Origin: Microvirga arvi
GTDB taxonomy: Bacteria; Pseudomonadota; Alphaproteobacteria; Rhizobiales; Beijerinckiaceae
DNA: 37,380 nucleotides
NCBI RefSeq assembly: GCF_016892765.1
Contig: NZ_JAFEMD010000049.1
Location: 1 to 37,380 of the forward strand
Reading direction: 5' to 3'
This document shows positions 14,013 through 22,373 of this stretch, piece after piece (the stretch's first letter is position 1; each line of letters starts with the position of its first letter). A program made the position numbers and the translations under genes. The notes under the pieces are model-generated. The model saw nothing but the letters and a program-made list of their open reading frames with translations. It had not been told where the DNA came from and searched no databases.

Positions 14013-15704
14013 ATGAACGAGATCACGCCCCCTGCCCTGCTCGAATTGTCCCTGGAAGAAGCCATTGCTCTCATCGGCAAGGCCGAGACCTTGTCTCCGG
14101 TCACCCGTGCCCAATGGATTTGCTCGCTCCGGCAAATCGGACGCTGGCTCGACCGCCCCTTGTCCCTGATCCCGGCACGCTGGACGGCTTTACGCCTGCC
14201 CGTCGAGCGACTTCACCATGTTCCTCTTGGGCTGTCGGTGCAGACGCTTCGGAACCACAAGGCGAACCTGAAAGCTGCCTTACGGTACTTACGCGGAGAG
14301 GCCGATGTGCCGGTGCGGGGTACGCCCCTCACCCCAGCGTGGGCAACGCTCCGGGACAAGATCACGGATCGTGGTCGGCGCGCGCGCCTCTACGGCATGA
14401 TGCGCTATGCCTCCGCCAAGGGCGTTGCGCCGGAGCAGGTAACAGACGATGTCCTTGTCACTTATCTGACCTACCGAACCGAGACAACGGCTCGCCTTGG
14501 AGGGCCTGCCGCCCATAGGTCGACTGCGCGGTCGTGGAATGAGTGCCAGGAGCAGCTCCCGGGCTGGCCTGCGGTTCGCCTTGCGATGCCGGCACTTCCC
14601 TCACGGCTGATCGGTCCGACCTGGGACGAGTTCTCGCAGGGTCTCCGAGACGATATTCAAGCCTATCTCGAAGGACTGGCTGGCACCCGCCGGACGGCCT
14701 CGGGCAAGAAGCTCCGGCCCGCGAAAGCCTCCACGATCTCAACGCGTCGGCGCGAGATCGAAGCCTTTGCCCGCCGCGCCGTTCACATGGGTCTTCCGCT
14801 CGAAGATCTCACCTCGCTGCGCGCCCTTCTCGATCCTGATGTGGTTGGGCGGATCCTCGATGATTACGAACAAGAGGCTGGAGGCGCTCCCAGCACCTAC
14901 ATGATTGAACTGGCCTGGAAGGTGCTGTCGATCGCTCGTCAAGTGGGCGGCTTCGATGACCTTGCCCTGGAGCGGCTTGATGACATTCGCTTTAATCTCG
15001 ATGCCGAGAGAAGTGAGGACATGACCGAGTTCAATCTCGCGTTTGTGCATAAGGTCCTGAGCGGCCCGATTTGGGATGAGGTCATCCGGACGCCCTATCG
15101 CCTGATCGAGGAAGCTCGCAGCCTGCGCGACCATGCTCCTGTCAAGGCTGCCTTACGTGCCCAGTTAGCGGTTGCAGTGGGACTCCTCACCGCAGCGCCC
15201 GTACGCTGTGGCAACCTTGTGCGGATCCGTCTGGAGAAGAACCTGATCCGGCCAGGCGGTCCCGGAACCCGCTATCTGCTGACCTTCCCAAAGTACGATG
15301 TAAAGAACCGCGTGAAGCTCGAGTTTAAGCTCAGGGAGCGGCTGACGGCACTCATCGACGAGTACCTGCACGATTACCGTCCGGTGCTGCTGCGGGGCCA
15401 CAATGAGTTGTGGCTGTTCCCAGGCGAGAGCGGGTCGTTCAAGACGCCGAGCATGTTCAGCGAGCAGATCACCAGCGCCGTCGAGAAGGCCACAGGCCTG
15501 AGGGTGCGGACCCACCAGTTCCGTCATGCCGCCGCGGCCCTGATCCTCAAGCGCGAGCCGGGCAACTATGAGTTCGTGCGCCGGATCCTCGGGCACAAGA
15601 GCCTGAAGACCACGACGAAGTTCTACGTCAGCCTTGAGAGCCTCACCGCGACCGAGCGTTTTGGCGAGATCGTCGACTCTCATCTTGATGGCAAGGAGGC
15701 GTGA
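14013..15704 (+). CDS. Tyrosine recombinase, first of a tandem pair
   Basis: This large (563-residue) tyrosine recombinase has a long N-terminal region (about 1-340) that carries the DNA-binding domains, including STRRREIEAFARRAVHMG. The catalytic domain has APVRCGNL (Arg398), THQFRHAAA (His501, Arg504), LGHKSLKTT (His528) and FYVSL (Tyr538), so the active site is complete. The ATG at 14013 is preferred over an in-frame TTG at 13998, though neither has a strong ribosome-binding site. The gene is followed 2 bp later by a second tyrosine recombinase. Paired recombinases of this kind normally move an element jointly, as in Tn554-type systems. Its target is unknown. Confidence 0.88.
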   Translation: MNEITPPALLELSLEEAIALIGKAETLSPVTRAQWICSLRQIGRWLDRPLSLIPARWTALRLPVERLHHVPLGLSVQTLRNHKANLKAALRYLRGEADVPVRGTPLTPAWATLRDKITDRGRRARLYGMMRYASAKGVAPEQVTDDVLVTYLTYRTETTARLGGPAAHRSTARSWNECQEQLPGWPAVRLAMPALPSRLIGPTWDEFSQGLRDDIQAYLEGLAGTRRTASGKKLRPAKASTISTRRREIEAFARRAVHMGLPLEDLTSLRALLDPDVVGRILDDYEQEAGGAPSTYMIELAWKVLSIARQVGGFDDLALERLDDIRFNLDAERSEDMTEFNLAFVHKVLSGPIWDEVIRTPYRLIEEARSLRDHAPVKAALRAQLAVAVGLLTAAPVRCGNLVRIRLEKNLIRPGGPGTRYLLTFPKYDVKNRVKLEFKLRERLTALIDEYLHDYRPVLLRGHNELWLFPGESGSFKTPSMFSEQITSAVEKATGLRVRTHQFRHAAAALILKREPGNYEFVRRILGHKSLKTTTKFYVSLESLTATERFGEIVDSHLDGKEA

Positions 15705-15723
15705 GCATGATCACCTCCTTGCC
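15690..15723 (+). promoter_or_regulatory. Hairpin sequestering the start of the second recombinase
   Basis: GGCAAGGAGG (15690-15699) pairs perfectly with CCTCCTTGCC (15714-15723). The 5' arm contains the whole Shine-Dalgarno sequence AAGGAGG; the 14-nt loop holds the upstream gene's TGA (15702-15704) and the downstream ATG (15707). A ribosome finishing the first recombinase would have to melt the stem, giving obligate translational coupling. The structure is seen in the sequence; the regulatory effect is inferred. Confidence 0.7.
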
Positions 15724-16771
15724 CCTTGACGGATGGCCTGCCGCCGACCGCCTCGCATGGCTTCGCGCGTGCGAGCCTGGTGTGAGGTGGAGGCGCGGCG
15801 GCGCGGCGTCCCGGTGGAAGCCGGTAACCCGCGAGGATCTTGAGCGCCGTTACGGCTACTTCCTGGAGTCGCTCCTGGAGCGCGGCGCTCTCGATCCTCA
15901 AGCCGGGGCTGGCGGGCTGGTCACGCCAGAAAACGTTGACTGCTATATTGAGCGCGTCCGCTCCGGCTGGACATCTGTGACCCTCGCCCGCTCGGTGTAC
16001 AAGCTGCGGCGCATGGCAGGGATCCTGGCACCGGCCGCAGATCTCGACTGGCTGACTGAAATTGCCAAAGACCTGAACCTTGTTGCCTACCCGCTGGAGC
16101 GGTTCGACCGCGTCGTCCTCTCCGAGGTTCTGATCCGGGCAGGCCTCACGCTGGTCAGGGAAGCCCAGGTGGCTCGCAGGCGCCGGCCGATCTGGCGGGC
16201 AGGTCAGATCCGTGATGGCCTCATGATCGCCATGCTCGCTTACTGCCCCATTCGGTTGAAGAACTTCTCGGCGCTCGAACTCGGCCACAGCTTCGTGCGC
16301 GAGCGGGATCGTTGGGCGATCACAATGCTTGGTGCAGAGGTCAAGAACGGACGGGCTGATCTCCGGCTTATCCGAGCCCGTCTCAATCCTGCAATCGGCC
16401 TTTATCTTACTTGGGCGAGACCATGGCTGATGCGGCACACCGACGAGTTCATGATCGGAGAGGAGCAAAACAGACTGCTTACTGGCCCACTATGGGTTGG
16501 GCAGTATGGCGAGGCCCTTAGCTATGGCAGTGTCGAACGAAGGGTTATGGAGGCCACCCGGTGCGTCATCGGACGGGCTCTCAGCCCACATGACTTCCGG
16601 CGGTGCGGGGCCTTCACCGCGCGGTATCGGGCAGGATCCGAGCCGTACTTGGCGAGCGGCTTGTTGCAGCACCGGGACAAGAAGCTCGTCGACGAGAATT
16701 ACAATCTTGCCAGCAGCCTGGAAGTTGCTGACCTGTTCGGCGGGTGGATCGACGACATTGCAGGATCTTGA
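15707..16771 (+). CDS. Tyrosine recombinase, second of a tandem pair
   Basis: This 354-residue protein is more diverged than its neighbour but keeps the active site: CPIRLKNF (Arg183), SPHDFRRC (His295, Arg298), LLQHRD (His322) and ENYNLA (Tyr332), with family spacing from His to Tyr. The N-terminal segment about 60-140 (VTPENVDCYIERV, LARSVYKLRRM) fits a core-binding domain. The SD AAGGAGG lies 7 bases from the ATG at 15707 but only one base from the GTG at 15701, so the ATG is chosen. Expression appears coupled to the first recombinase through the hairpin over its start. A dedicated partner recombinase is the likeliest role. Confidence 0.82.
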   Translation: MITSLPLDGWPAADRLAWLRACEPGVRWRRGGAASRWKPVTREDLERRYGYFLESLLERGALDPQAGAGGLVTPENVDCYIERVRSGWTSVTLARSVYKLRRMAGILAPAADLDWLTEIAKDLNLVAYPLERFDRVVLSEVLIRAGLTLVREAQVARRRRPIWRAGQIRDGLMIAMLAYCPIRLKNFSALELGHSFVRERDRWAITMLGAEVKNGRADLRLIRARLNPAIGLYLTWARPWLMRHTDEFMIGEEQNRLLTGPLWVGQYGEALSYGSVERRVMEATRCVIGRALSPHDFRRCGAFTARYRAGSEPYLASGLLQHRDKKLVDENYNLASSLEVADLFGGWIDDIAGS

Positions 16772-16773
16772 TG

Positions 16774-16809
16774 CGGGAGAGGGCAAGGGAGGGCCCCTGC
16801 CCTCTCCCG
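16774..16809 (+). terminator. Strong hairpin after the tandem recombinases
   Basis: CGGGAGAGGGCA (16774-16785) pairs perfectly with TGCCCTCTCCCG (16798-16809), 12 bp with a 12-nt loop, 2 bp after the recombinase stop. No T-run follows, so termination may be imperfect or the hairpin may be an mRNA 3'-end stabiliser. Confidence 0.65.
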
Positions 16810-17099
16810 AACTTCCGCTTTGAGCCCCTCATCTGACCAAGGCCTCGGGTCCGGAAAGTGCCAGCAGCGCGCCTCAGGAGGAGGCAAGGCACTACGCCAT
16901 GGTTAGATCGCGCAGAGCTGAACACCGACAATCCAAGCAACCCGATTGATACTCCCCGTACGCCGAGGATCTGTCTGTGGTACTCCTGCTTGGCAAATAG
17001 ATCTTGCCATTTGTCCGATCTTCTTGCCGAAGGGGTTTGCTCCTTGGCGGTATAGATCGTCGGCTCGAAGGCTTGTTAGCCAATTTTGCGAGATCGAAC
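16810..17099. other. Intergenic region between the island recombinases and the catabolic cluster
   Basis: I see no gene here. The stretch should contain the promoter of the FAD-linked oxidase and possibly the island boundary. No second copy of the tRNA-Lys fragment is present, so the island end is not demonstrated. The only clear motif is the dyad at 16991-17009. Confidence 0.5.
16991..17009. promoter_or_regulatory. Dyad TGGCAA-N7-TTGCCA, candidate LysR operator
   Basis: Perfect 6-bp inverted arms (16991-16996 and 17004-17009) lie 91 bp upstream of the first catabolic gene. Size and spacing suit a LysR-type half-site pair, and a LysR gene lies within the cluster; the link is inferred. Confidence 0.4.
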
Positions 17100-18512
17100 A
17101 TGCAACTCGTTGCCGAACAGCTCGCAGCGATCCTCGGCCCGAAGGGCTGGATTGTCGGCGAGGATACCGGGCCTTGGCGCCGCGACTGGCTGAACCGCTA
17201 CGGCGAACCGCCGCTCGGTGTCGCTCGGCCGGCCTCGACCGAGGAAGTAGCAGCAGTCGTCAATGCGTGCCGCGTGGCCGGCGTGCCATTAGTCCCACAG
17301 GGCGGCAACACCGGGCTATGTGGCGGGGCCGTGCTTGGCGCCCCGGGTGGCGTGATCGTCTCGCTTGCTCGCATGAACCACATGTCAATGCCAGACCCGG
17401 CAGGAGGCTCGGTGTTGGCGGAGGCCGGCGTGGTGCTGGCGCAACTGCACAAGGCGCTTGAGGGAAGTGGGTTGATGTTCCCGATGCACCTCGGCGCGGA
17501 AGGCAGCGCCCAAATCGGCGGCTTGGTCGCCACCAATGCCGGAGGTAGCCACGCCTTTCGGTTCGGGACCATGCAGGATCTGGTTCTCGGCCTTGAGGTA
17601 GTCCTGCCTGACGGCTCCGTCTGGAACGGCCTTCGGGCAGTCCAAAAGGATAACGCAGGCTATCAATTGCGGCGCCTGGTCTGCGGCTCAGAGGGAACCC
17701 TTGGCATCGTCACGCAGGCGGTCCTGAAGCTCTACTCTGCGCCGAGCACGCGCGCCACGGCCCTCCTGGCGTTTTCAGGCGAGGACGATGCCGTTGCATT
17801 CGGTGCACGGGCCCGCGTCGAGGCGGGCGAGTTCCTGACTGGGCTGGAGTTCTTCTCAGATCTTGGCTTATCTTTCGCGCTGAAGCACATCGCAGGGCTC
17901 GCCTTCCCACTCGGAGCGCGCGGGGGCACCTATCTCCTCGTCGAGGTCTCCACCGGCTCGCCGCACGTGGCGCTCGAAGATGTGCTGATGTCGATATTTC
18001 AGACGGGCATTGAGGAAGGGCTGGTGCTCGATGGTGCCCTCGCGAGCTCTGAAAGCCAGCGCGCGGCGTTCTGGCGACTGCGCGAGGAACAGCCCGAGGG
18101 CCAAAGGCTCGAAGGCGCGCAACTCAAGCACGACATCGCGGTGCCGCCGGGTCGGATCGCGGACTTCGTTTCCGAGGCGCGCGCCATGACCGGGGCGATT
18201 CTGCCTGGCGTGCGGGTGAACCCATTCGGCCATCTGGCCGACGGCAACATACACTGCAACCTCTCGCCGCCCCCTAATACCCCGGATTTCGCCGGCAGGG
18301 AGGCCGAGATCGGGCTGGCACTGGCGGGACTGGCCGACCGACTCGGCGGCAGCTTTGCGGCCGAGCATGGGCTCGGCCGATCGAAGGTTGCGCTCGCCGA
18401 CGCGGTCCGTTCCTCCGTTGAGCGGCGCTTGATGGCACGCGTCAAGCAAGCTTTCGATCCCGACTTCCAGCTCAACCCCGGCGTCGTCATCAGAGCGCCG
18501 ATCGACAAGTAG
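17100..18512 (+). CDS. FAD-linked D-2-hydroxyacid dehydrogenase (GlcD/D2HGDH-like)
   Basis: This 470-residue flavoprotein of the vanillyl-alcohol-oxidase fold has an FAD-binding PCMH domain at about 40-215 (PQGGNTGLCGG; GGLVATNAGGSHAFRFG; CGSEGTLGIVT). The C-terminal FAD-oxidase domain carries FGHLADGNIHCN and AEHGLGRSKV, the conserved metal/substrate-binding motifs of D-lactate, glycolate and D-2-hydroxyglutarate dehydrogenases. It should oxidise a D-2-hydroxyacid to the 2-oxoacid, and family members often pass electrons to ETF or quinone. The frame is open to 17004, but homology begins at about the ATG at 17100, chosen as the start. It is the first gene of the catabolic cluster, 106 bp before the ThDP enzyme. 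Substrate unknown. Confidence 0.87.
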   Translation: MQLVAEQLAAILGPKGWIVGEDTGPWRRDWLNRYGEPPLGVARPASTEEVAAVVNACRVAGVPLVPQGGNTGLCGGAVLGAPGGVIVSLARMNHMSMPDPAGGSVLAEAGVVLAQLHKALEGSGLMFPMHLGAEGSAQIGGLVATNAGGSHAFRFGTMQDLVLGLEVVLPDGSVWNGLRAVQKDNAGYQLRRLVCGSEGTLGIVTQAVLKLYSAPSTRATALLAFSGEDDAVAFGARARVEAGEFLTGLEFFSDLGLSFALKHIAGLAFPLGARGGTYLLVEVSTGSPHVALEDVLMSIFQTGIEEGLVLDGALASSESQRAAFWRLREEQPEGQRLEGAQLKHDIAVPPGRIADFVSEARAMTGAILPGVRVNPFGHLADGNIHCNLSPPPNTPDFAGREAEIGLALAGLADRLGGSFAAEHGLGRSKVALADAVRSSVERRLMARVKQAFDPDFQLNPGVVIRAPIDK

Positions 18513-18618
18513 GGCTTGTCAATCAGCCGTATTAATTGCTTTTGCAGAAGCCCTATTGCGGGCAGCATCCCCCAAGGACGCCCATGGCGGCCAAACCTTC
18601 GTACGGAGAGGGCCGAAG

Positions 18619-20283
18619 ATGCACAGCGGCGGGCAGCTACTGGTCAAAAGTCTCGTGACCTTGGGTGCGACCAAGGGCTTCGGCATTCCTGGAGAGAGCT
18701 ACCTCGCGGTTCTCGATGCGCTGCATGATGTATCAGGGCAGCTCGACTTTGTGCTGTGCCGGAACGAGGGCGGAGCCGCGTTCATGGCCGCCGCGTTCGG
18801 CAAGCTGTCAGGTCAACCGGGCCTCTGCTTCGTGACGCGCGGCCCAGGCGTCACCAACGCATCGATCGGCGTGCACACGGCCATGCAGGATAGTGTGCCG
18901 ATGATCCTCTTCGTTGGCCAGGTCGGCACGGACATGAAAGGGCGTGAGGCCTTCCAGGAGGTCGACTACAGCGCAGTGTTCGGCACAATGGCAAAGTGGG
19001 CGGTAGAGATTGACCGCGTGGAGCGCATCCCGGAGATCGTTGCCCGCGCATGGACCACAGCCATCACCGGGCGCCCCGGCCCAGTTGTTGTTGCCCTTCC
19101 GGAGGATGTCCTGACGGCTGAGACCGACGCCGCGCCGCTCGCCCGACCCGCGCGGATCGCGGAGGCCGCACCATCCGCCGAAACGATGGCCGATGCGCTT
19201 GCCTTGCTTGCCGGCGCCGAGCGGCCGCTCGCCCTCGTCGGCGGCATCAATTGGACCGATGCCGGAAGAAGCGGTCTCCAAGCCTTTGCCGAAGCGTCGG
19301 ACATCCCCGTGGTGGCCGCTTTCCGCTACCAAGACCAGTTTGACAATTACTCGCCGGTTTACGCCGGAGAGGCTGGAGTCGGAATGCCGGCCCATGTCAG
19401 GGCTCTCGTTCGCGACGCCGACACGATCCTTGCTATCAATGTGCGCTTCGGTGAGATGACGACGGATGGGTACACCCTGCTCTCGGTTCCATTGCCCGCG
19501 CAGCGGCTGATACACATCCACGGTTCGGATCGGGAGATCGGCAAGATCTACGTTCCGACGCTTGGCATCCACTCGGGACCTAATGCCTTCGCGGTCGCGC
19601 TCACTCCCATCAAAGGTCACTGGGGCGAATGGCGCCGACGGGCACGCGACGCCTATGAGGCGAGCTTCGCCTTGCCGCCACAGCCTTCTCCGGTCGACAT
19701 GGGCGTTGTCACGTCCTGGCTGAATGACAACCTGCCGGACGACGTGATCGTGACCAACGGCGCCGGCAACTTCACGGTCTGGCCGAACAAGTTCCTCCAT
19801 TATGGTCCGAAGGCGCGGCTGCTCGCGCCGCAGTCCGGCGCCATGGGCTACGGCCTCCCGGCAGCCATCGCCGCCAAGATCGCTTGTCCGGAGCGCTTGG
19901 TGGTATGCTTCTGCGGTGATGGCGATTTCCAGATGAACTGTCAGGAACTCGCGACAGCGATGCAGGCCGGCGCCCAGCCGATCGTGCTGATCGTCAACAA
20001 TGGCATCTACGGGACGATCCGCGCTCACCAGGAGCGCAACTACCCGGGCCGCGTCTTCGGCACGACCATGGAGAACCCCGACTTCGTAGCGCTCGGTCGC
20101 GCTTATGGCTTCCACGCGGAGCGCGTCGAGCGAACGGAGGACTTCCCCGCCGCCTTCGACCGCGCCCGCGCCTCGCGCACGGGCGCGGTCCTCGATCTCA
20201 ACGTTTCGCCGGAAGCGCTCACTCCGCGACAGACGCTCAGCCAGATGCGCGCCGCCGCGCTCGCCGTGAGGGACAAGGCATGA
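18619..20283 (+). CDS. Thiamine-diphosphate enzyme, acetolactate-synthase-like
   Basis: This 554-residue ThDP-dependent enzyme has the three-domain decarboxylase/synthase architecture. The N-terminal Pyr domain carries the catalytic Glu (CRNEGGAAF, Glu50) and TRGPGVTNASIGVHTA. The central domain includes PLALVGGINW. The C-terminal PP domain has GDGDFQMNCQELATA followed by the metal-ligand region IVNNGIYGTI (about 433-465). It would decarboxylate a 2-oxoacid or join it to an acceptor. The ATG at 18619, after GGAGAGG, is favoured over 18556. Its stop overlaps hyuA as ATGA. A housekeeping acetolactate synthase is unlikely, because no IlvN-type regulatory subunit is present. Confidence 0.87.
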   Translation: MHSGGQLLVKSLVTLGATKGFGIPGESYLAVLDALHDVSGQLDFVLCRNEGGAAFMAAAFGKLSGQPGLCFVTRGPGVTNASIGVHTAMQDSVPMILFVGQVGTDMKGREAFQEVDYSAVFGTMAKWAVEIDRVERIPEIVARAWTTAITGRPGPVVVALPEDVLTAETDAAPLARPARIAEAAPSAETMADALALLAGAERPLALVGGINWTDAGRSGLQAFAEASDIPVVAAFRYQDQFDNYSPVYAGEAGVGMPAHVRALVRDADTILAINVRFGEMTTDGYTLLSVPLPAQRLIHIHGSDREIGKIYVPTLGIHSGPNAFAVALTPIKGHWGEWRRRARDAYEASFALPPQPSPVDMGVVTSWLNDNLPDDVIVTNGAGNFTVWPNKFLHYGPKARLLAPQSGAMGYGLPAAIAAKIACPERLVVCFCGDGDFQMNCQELATAMQAGAQPIVLIVNNGIYGTIRAHQERNYPGRVFGTTMENPDFVALGRAYGFHAERVERTEDFPAAFDRARASRTGAVLDLNVSPEALTPRQTLSQMRAAALAVRDKA

Positions 20284-22373
20284 AACCCGAAGAATCCATC
20301 CGCCTCGGGGCTGACATCGGCGGCACCTTCACCGACGTGGCGCTCGAGTGCCGTGGCAGGCTGTTCTCCACGAAAGTACTGACGAACTACGCCGCGCCCG
20401 AGCAGGCGATCCTCGACGGCATCGCCATCGTCACGCACGAGGCGGGCATCTCGGCCGGGGACCTCGACATCGTCATCCACGGCACCACGCTGGCGACCAA
20501 TGCCCTGATTGAGCGGCGCGGAGCGCGCACCGCCTTCGTCACGACCGAGGGATTCCGCGACGTGATCGAGATGCGAACCGAGAGCCGCTTCGAGCAGTAT
20601 GACCTTGACCTGCGTCTCCCGACCCCTCTCGTCCCGCGCGAGGATCGCTTCACCGTCCGCGGTCGCATCGGAGCCAGCGGCGAAGAGCTCCTATCGCTCG
20701 ACGAGACGGCGCTGGAAGCGCTCGGGGACCGCATCGCCGCCGGCGGGTACGGTGCCGTCGCGATCGGGTTCCTGCACTCCTACCTCAATTCTGAGCATGA
20801 GCGCCGAGCAAGGGAAATCCTCGCCCGCAAGATCGACGCGCCGATCTCGATCTCCTCGGAAGTCTCGCCGCAGATGCGCGAGTTCGAGCGCTTCAACACG
20901 GTCTGCGCCAACGCCTACGTCCGGCCGCAGATGGCCGACTATCTCGCCCGTTTCCAGGTTCGGCTCGCCGAGATGGGCGCGCGCTGCCCCGTCTTCATGA
21001 TCCATTCGGGAGGCGGCCTGATCTCGGTCGAGACGGCGGCGGAGTTCCCGGTTCGCCTCGTGGAATCAGGGCCCGCCGGAGGAGCGATCTTCGCAGCCGA
21101 CATCGCCCGCCGCTTTGGTCTCGACAAGGTCGTCAGCTATGACATGGGTGGGACCACGGCCAAGATCTGCCTGATCGAGGACTTCGCGCCGAAGGCGGCG
21201 CGCACCTTCGAGGTTGCCCGGACCTACCGCTTCTCCAAGGGCTCGGGGATGCCGATCTCGATCCCGGTGATCGAGATGATCGAGATCGGTGCTGGCGGCG
21301 GCTCGATTGCCTGGGTGGACGCCATGGGCCGTATCCAGACCGGGCCGGAATCCGCAGCATCGGAGCCCGGGCCGGCTTGCTACCAACGCGGCGGCGAGCG
21401 CCCGGCAATCACCGATGCAGACCTGGTTCTCGGCAAGCTTGATCCCGACAACTTCGCCGGTGGTGCGATCAGGCTCTCGGTGGAGCGGGCCGCGTCCGCC
21501 ATCACCCGGGATGTCGGCGGGCAGCTCGGCCTTTCGCCGCTGCCCGCCGCCTTCGGCATTTGCGAGGTGGTGGACGAGAACATGGCCAACGCCGCCCGCG
21601 TTCATGCCGTTGAGAACGGCAAAAACATCTCGGACAACTTGATGATCGCCTTTGGCGGGGCCGCGCCGCTGCACGCGGCCCGACTCTGCGAGAAGCTCGG
21701 CATCGACCACTGCCTCGTCCCCCCTGGGGCCGGCGTCGGGTCGGCGATCGGGTTCCTCAAGGCGCCCTTCGGCTATGAAGCGCTGGCCTCACGGGTGATC
21801 CGCCTGTCCACCTTCGATTCCGCGACGGTTAACGAGTTGCTCAGGGACCTCAAGGCATCCGCCGAGGGCTTCGTCCGGGCCGGCACGGACGGCATGATCG
21901 TGCGGGACGTCACGGCCTTCATGCGCTATGTCGGCCAGGGCTGGGAGATCCCGGTCGCGCTGCCAGATCGCGATTTCACGGACGAGGACGCGGGCCTCTT
22001 CCGCGACAGCTTCCGCAAGGGCTACGCTCGCTTCTTCGGCCGCGCCATCGACGGTCTCGCCGATCTTGAGATCGAGGTCGTCACCTGGTCGGTGAAAGCG
22101 GAGGACGAGCGGCCGGAGGGTGCCCGCCATGAGGTGACGCTCGGAGCGGGCACAGTCTCGCCGAAGGCCTTCCGTGAGGTCTTCGACGCCGCAAGCGGCA
22201 CGCTCCTCAGCTCCGCGATCCTCGAACGCACCACCCTATCGTCGGGCGATCGGGTGGTCGGCCCTGCCGTCATCGTGGAACGGGAGACCTCCACCGTCGT
22301 GACATCTCCGTTCGACGCGGTGATGCAGTCCGACGGCTCTCTCCTCCTCTTGCGCAAAGGAGTTGCAGCGTGA
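20280..22373 (+). CDS. hyuA: Hydantoinase/oxoprolinase subunit A
   Basis: This 697-residue protein belongs to the ATP-dependent HyuA family. Its actin-like fold is shown by GADIGGTFTDVAL at the N-terminus, HGTTLATNALIERRG (about 62-76), the second phosphate loop VSYDMGGTTAKI (about 283-294), and GAGGGSIAWVD with SEPGPACYQRGG (about 339-377). With HyuB it opens cyclic amides such as hydantoins or 5-oxoproline at the cost of ATP; relatives include acetone and acetophenone carboxylases. Start and stop overlap both neighbours by 4 bp, so A and B are made in a fixed ratio. The substrate cannot be read from the sequence. Confidence 0.92.
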   Translation: MKPEESIRLGADIGGTFTDVALECRGRLFSTKVLTNYAAPEQAILDGIAIVTHEAGISAGDLDIVIHGTTLATNALIERRGARTAFVTTEGFRDVIEMRTESRFEQYDLDLRLPTPLVPREDRFTVRGRIGASGEELLSLDETALEALGDRIAAGGYGAVAIGFLHSYLNSEHERRAREILARKIDAPISISSEVSPQMREFERFNTVCANAYVRPQMADYLARFQVRLAEMGARCPVFMIHSGGGLISVETAAEFPVRLVESGPAGGAIFAADIARRFGLDKVVSYDMGGTTAKICLIEDFAPKAARTFEVARTYRFSKGSGMPISIPVIEMIEIGAGGGSIAWVDAMGRIQTGPESAASEPGPACYQRGGERPAITDADLVLGKLDPDNFAGGAIRLSVERAASAITRDVGGQLGLSPLPAAFGICEVVDENMANAARVHAVENGKNISDNLMIAFGGAAPLHAARLCEKLGIDHCLVPPGAGVGSAIGFLKAPFGYEALASRVIRLSTFDSATVNELLRDLKASAEGFVRAGTDGMIVRDVTAFMRYVGQGWEIPVALPDRDFTDEDAGLFRDSFRKGYARFFGRAIDGLADLEIEVVTWSVKAEDERPEGARHEVTLGAGTVSPKAFREVFDAASGTLLSSAILERTTLSSGDRVVGPAVIVERETSTVVTSPFDAVMQSDGSLLLLRKGVAA

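Noticed and set aside
14013..16771. RIT (recombinase in trio) element
   Set aside because: Only two tandem recombinases are present, with sizes and order unlike RIT elements. The third recombinase upstream is a P4-type integrase separated by cargo.
18808..20115. 435-codon minus-strand ORF opposite the ThDP enzyme gene
   Set aside because: High GC creates long open antisense frames. The plus-strand product has all ThDP motifs, while this one has none.
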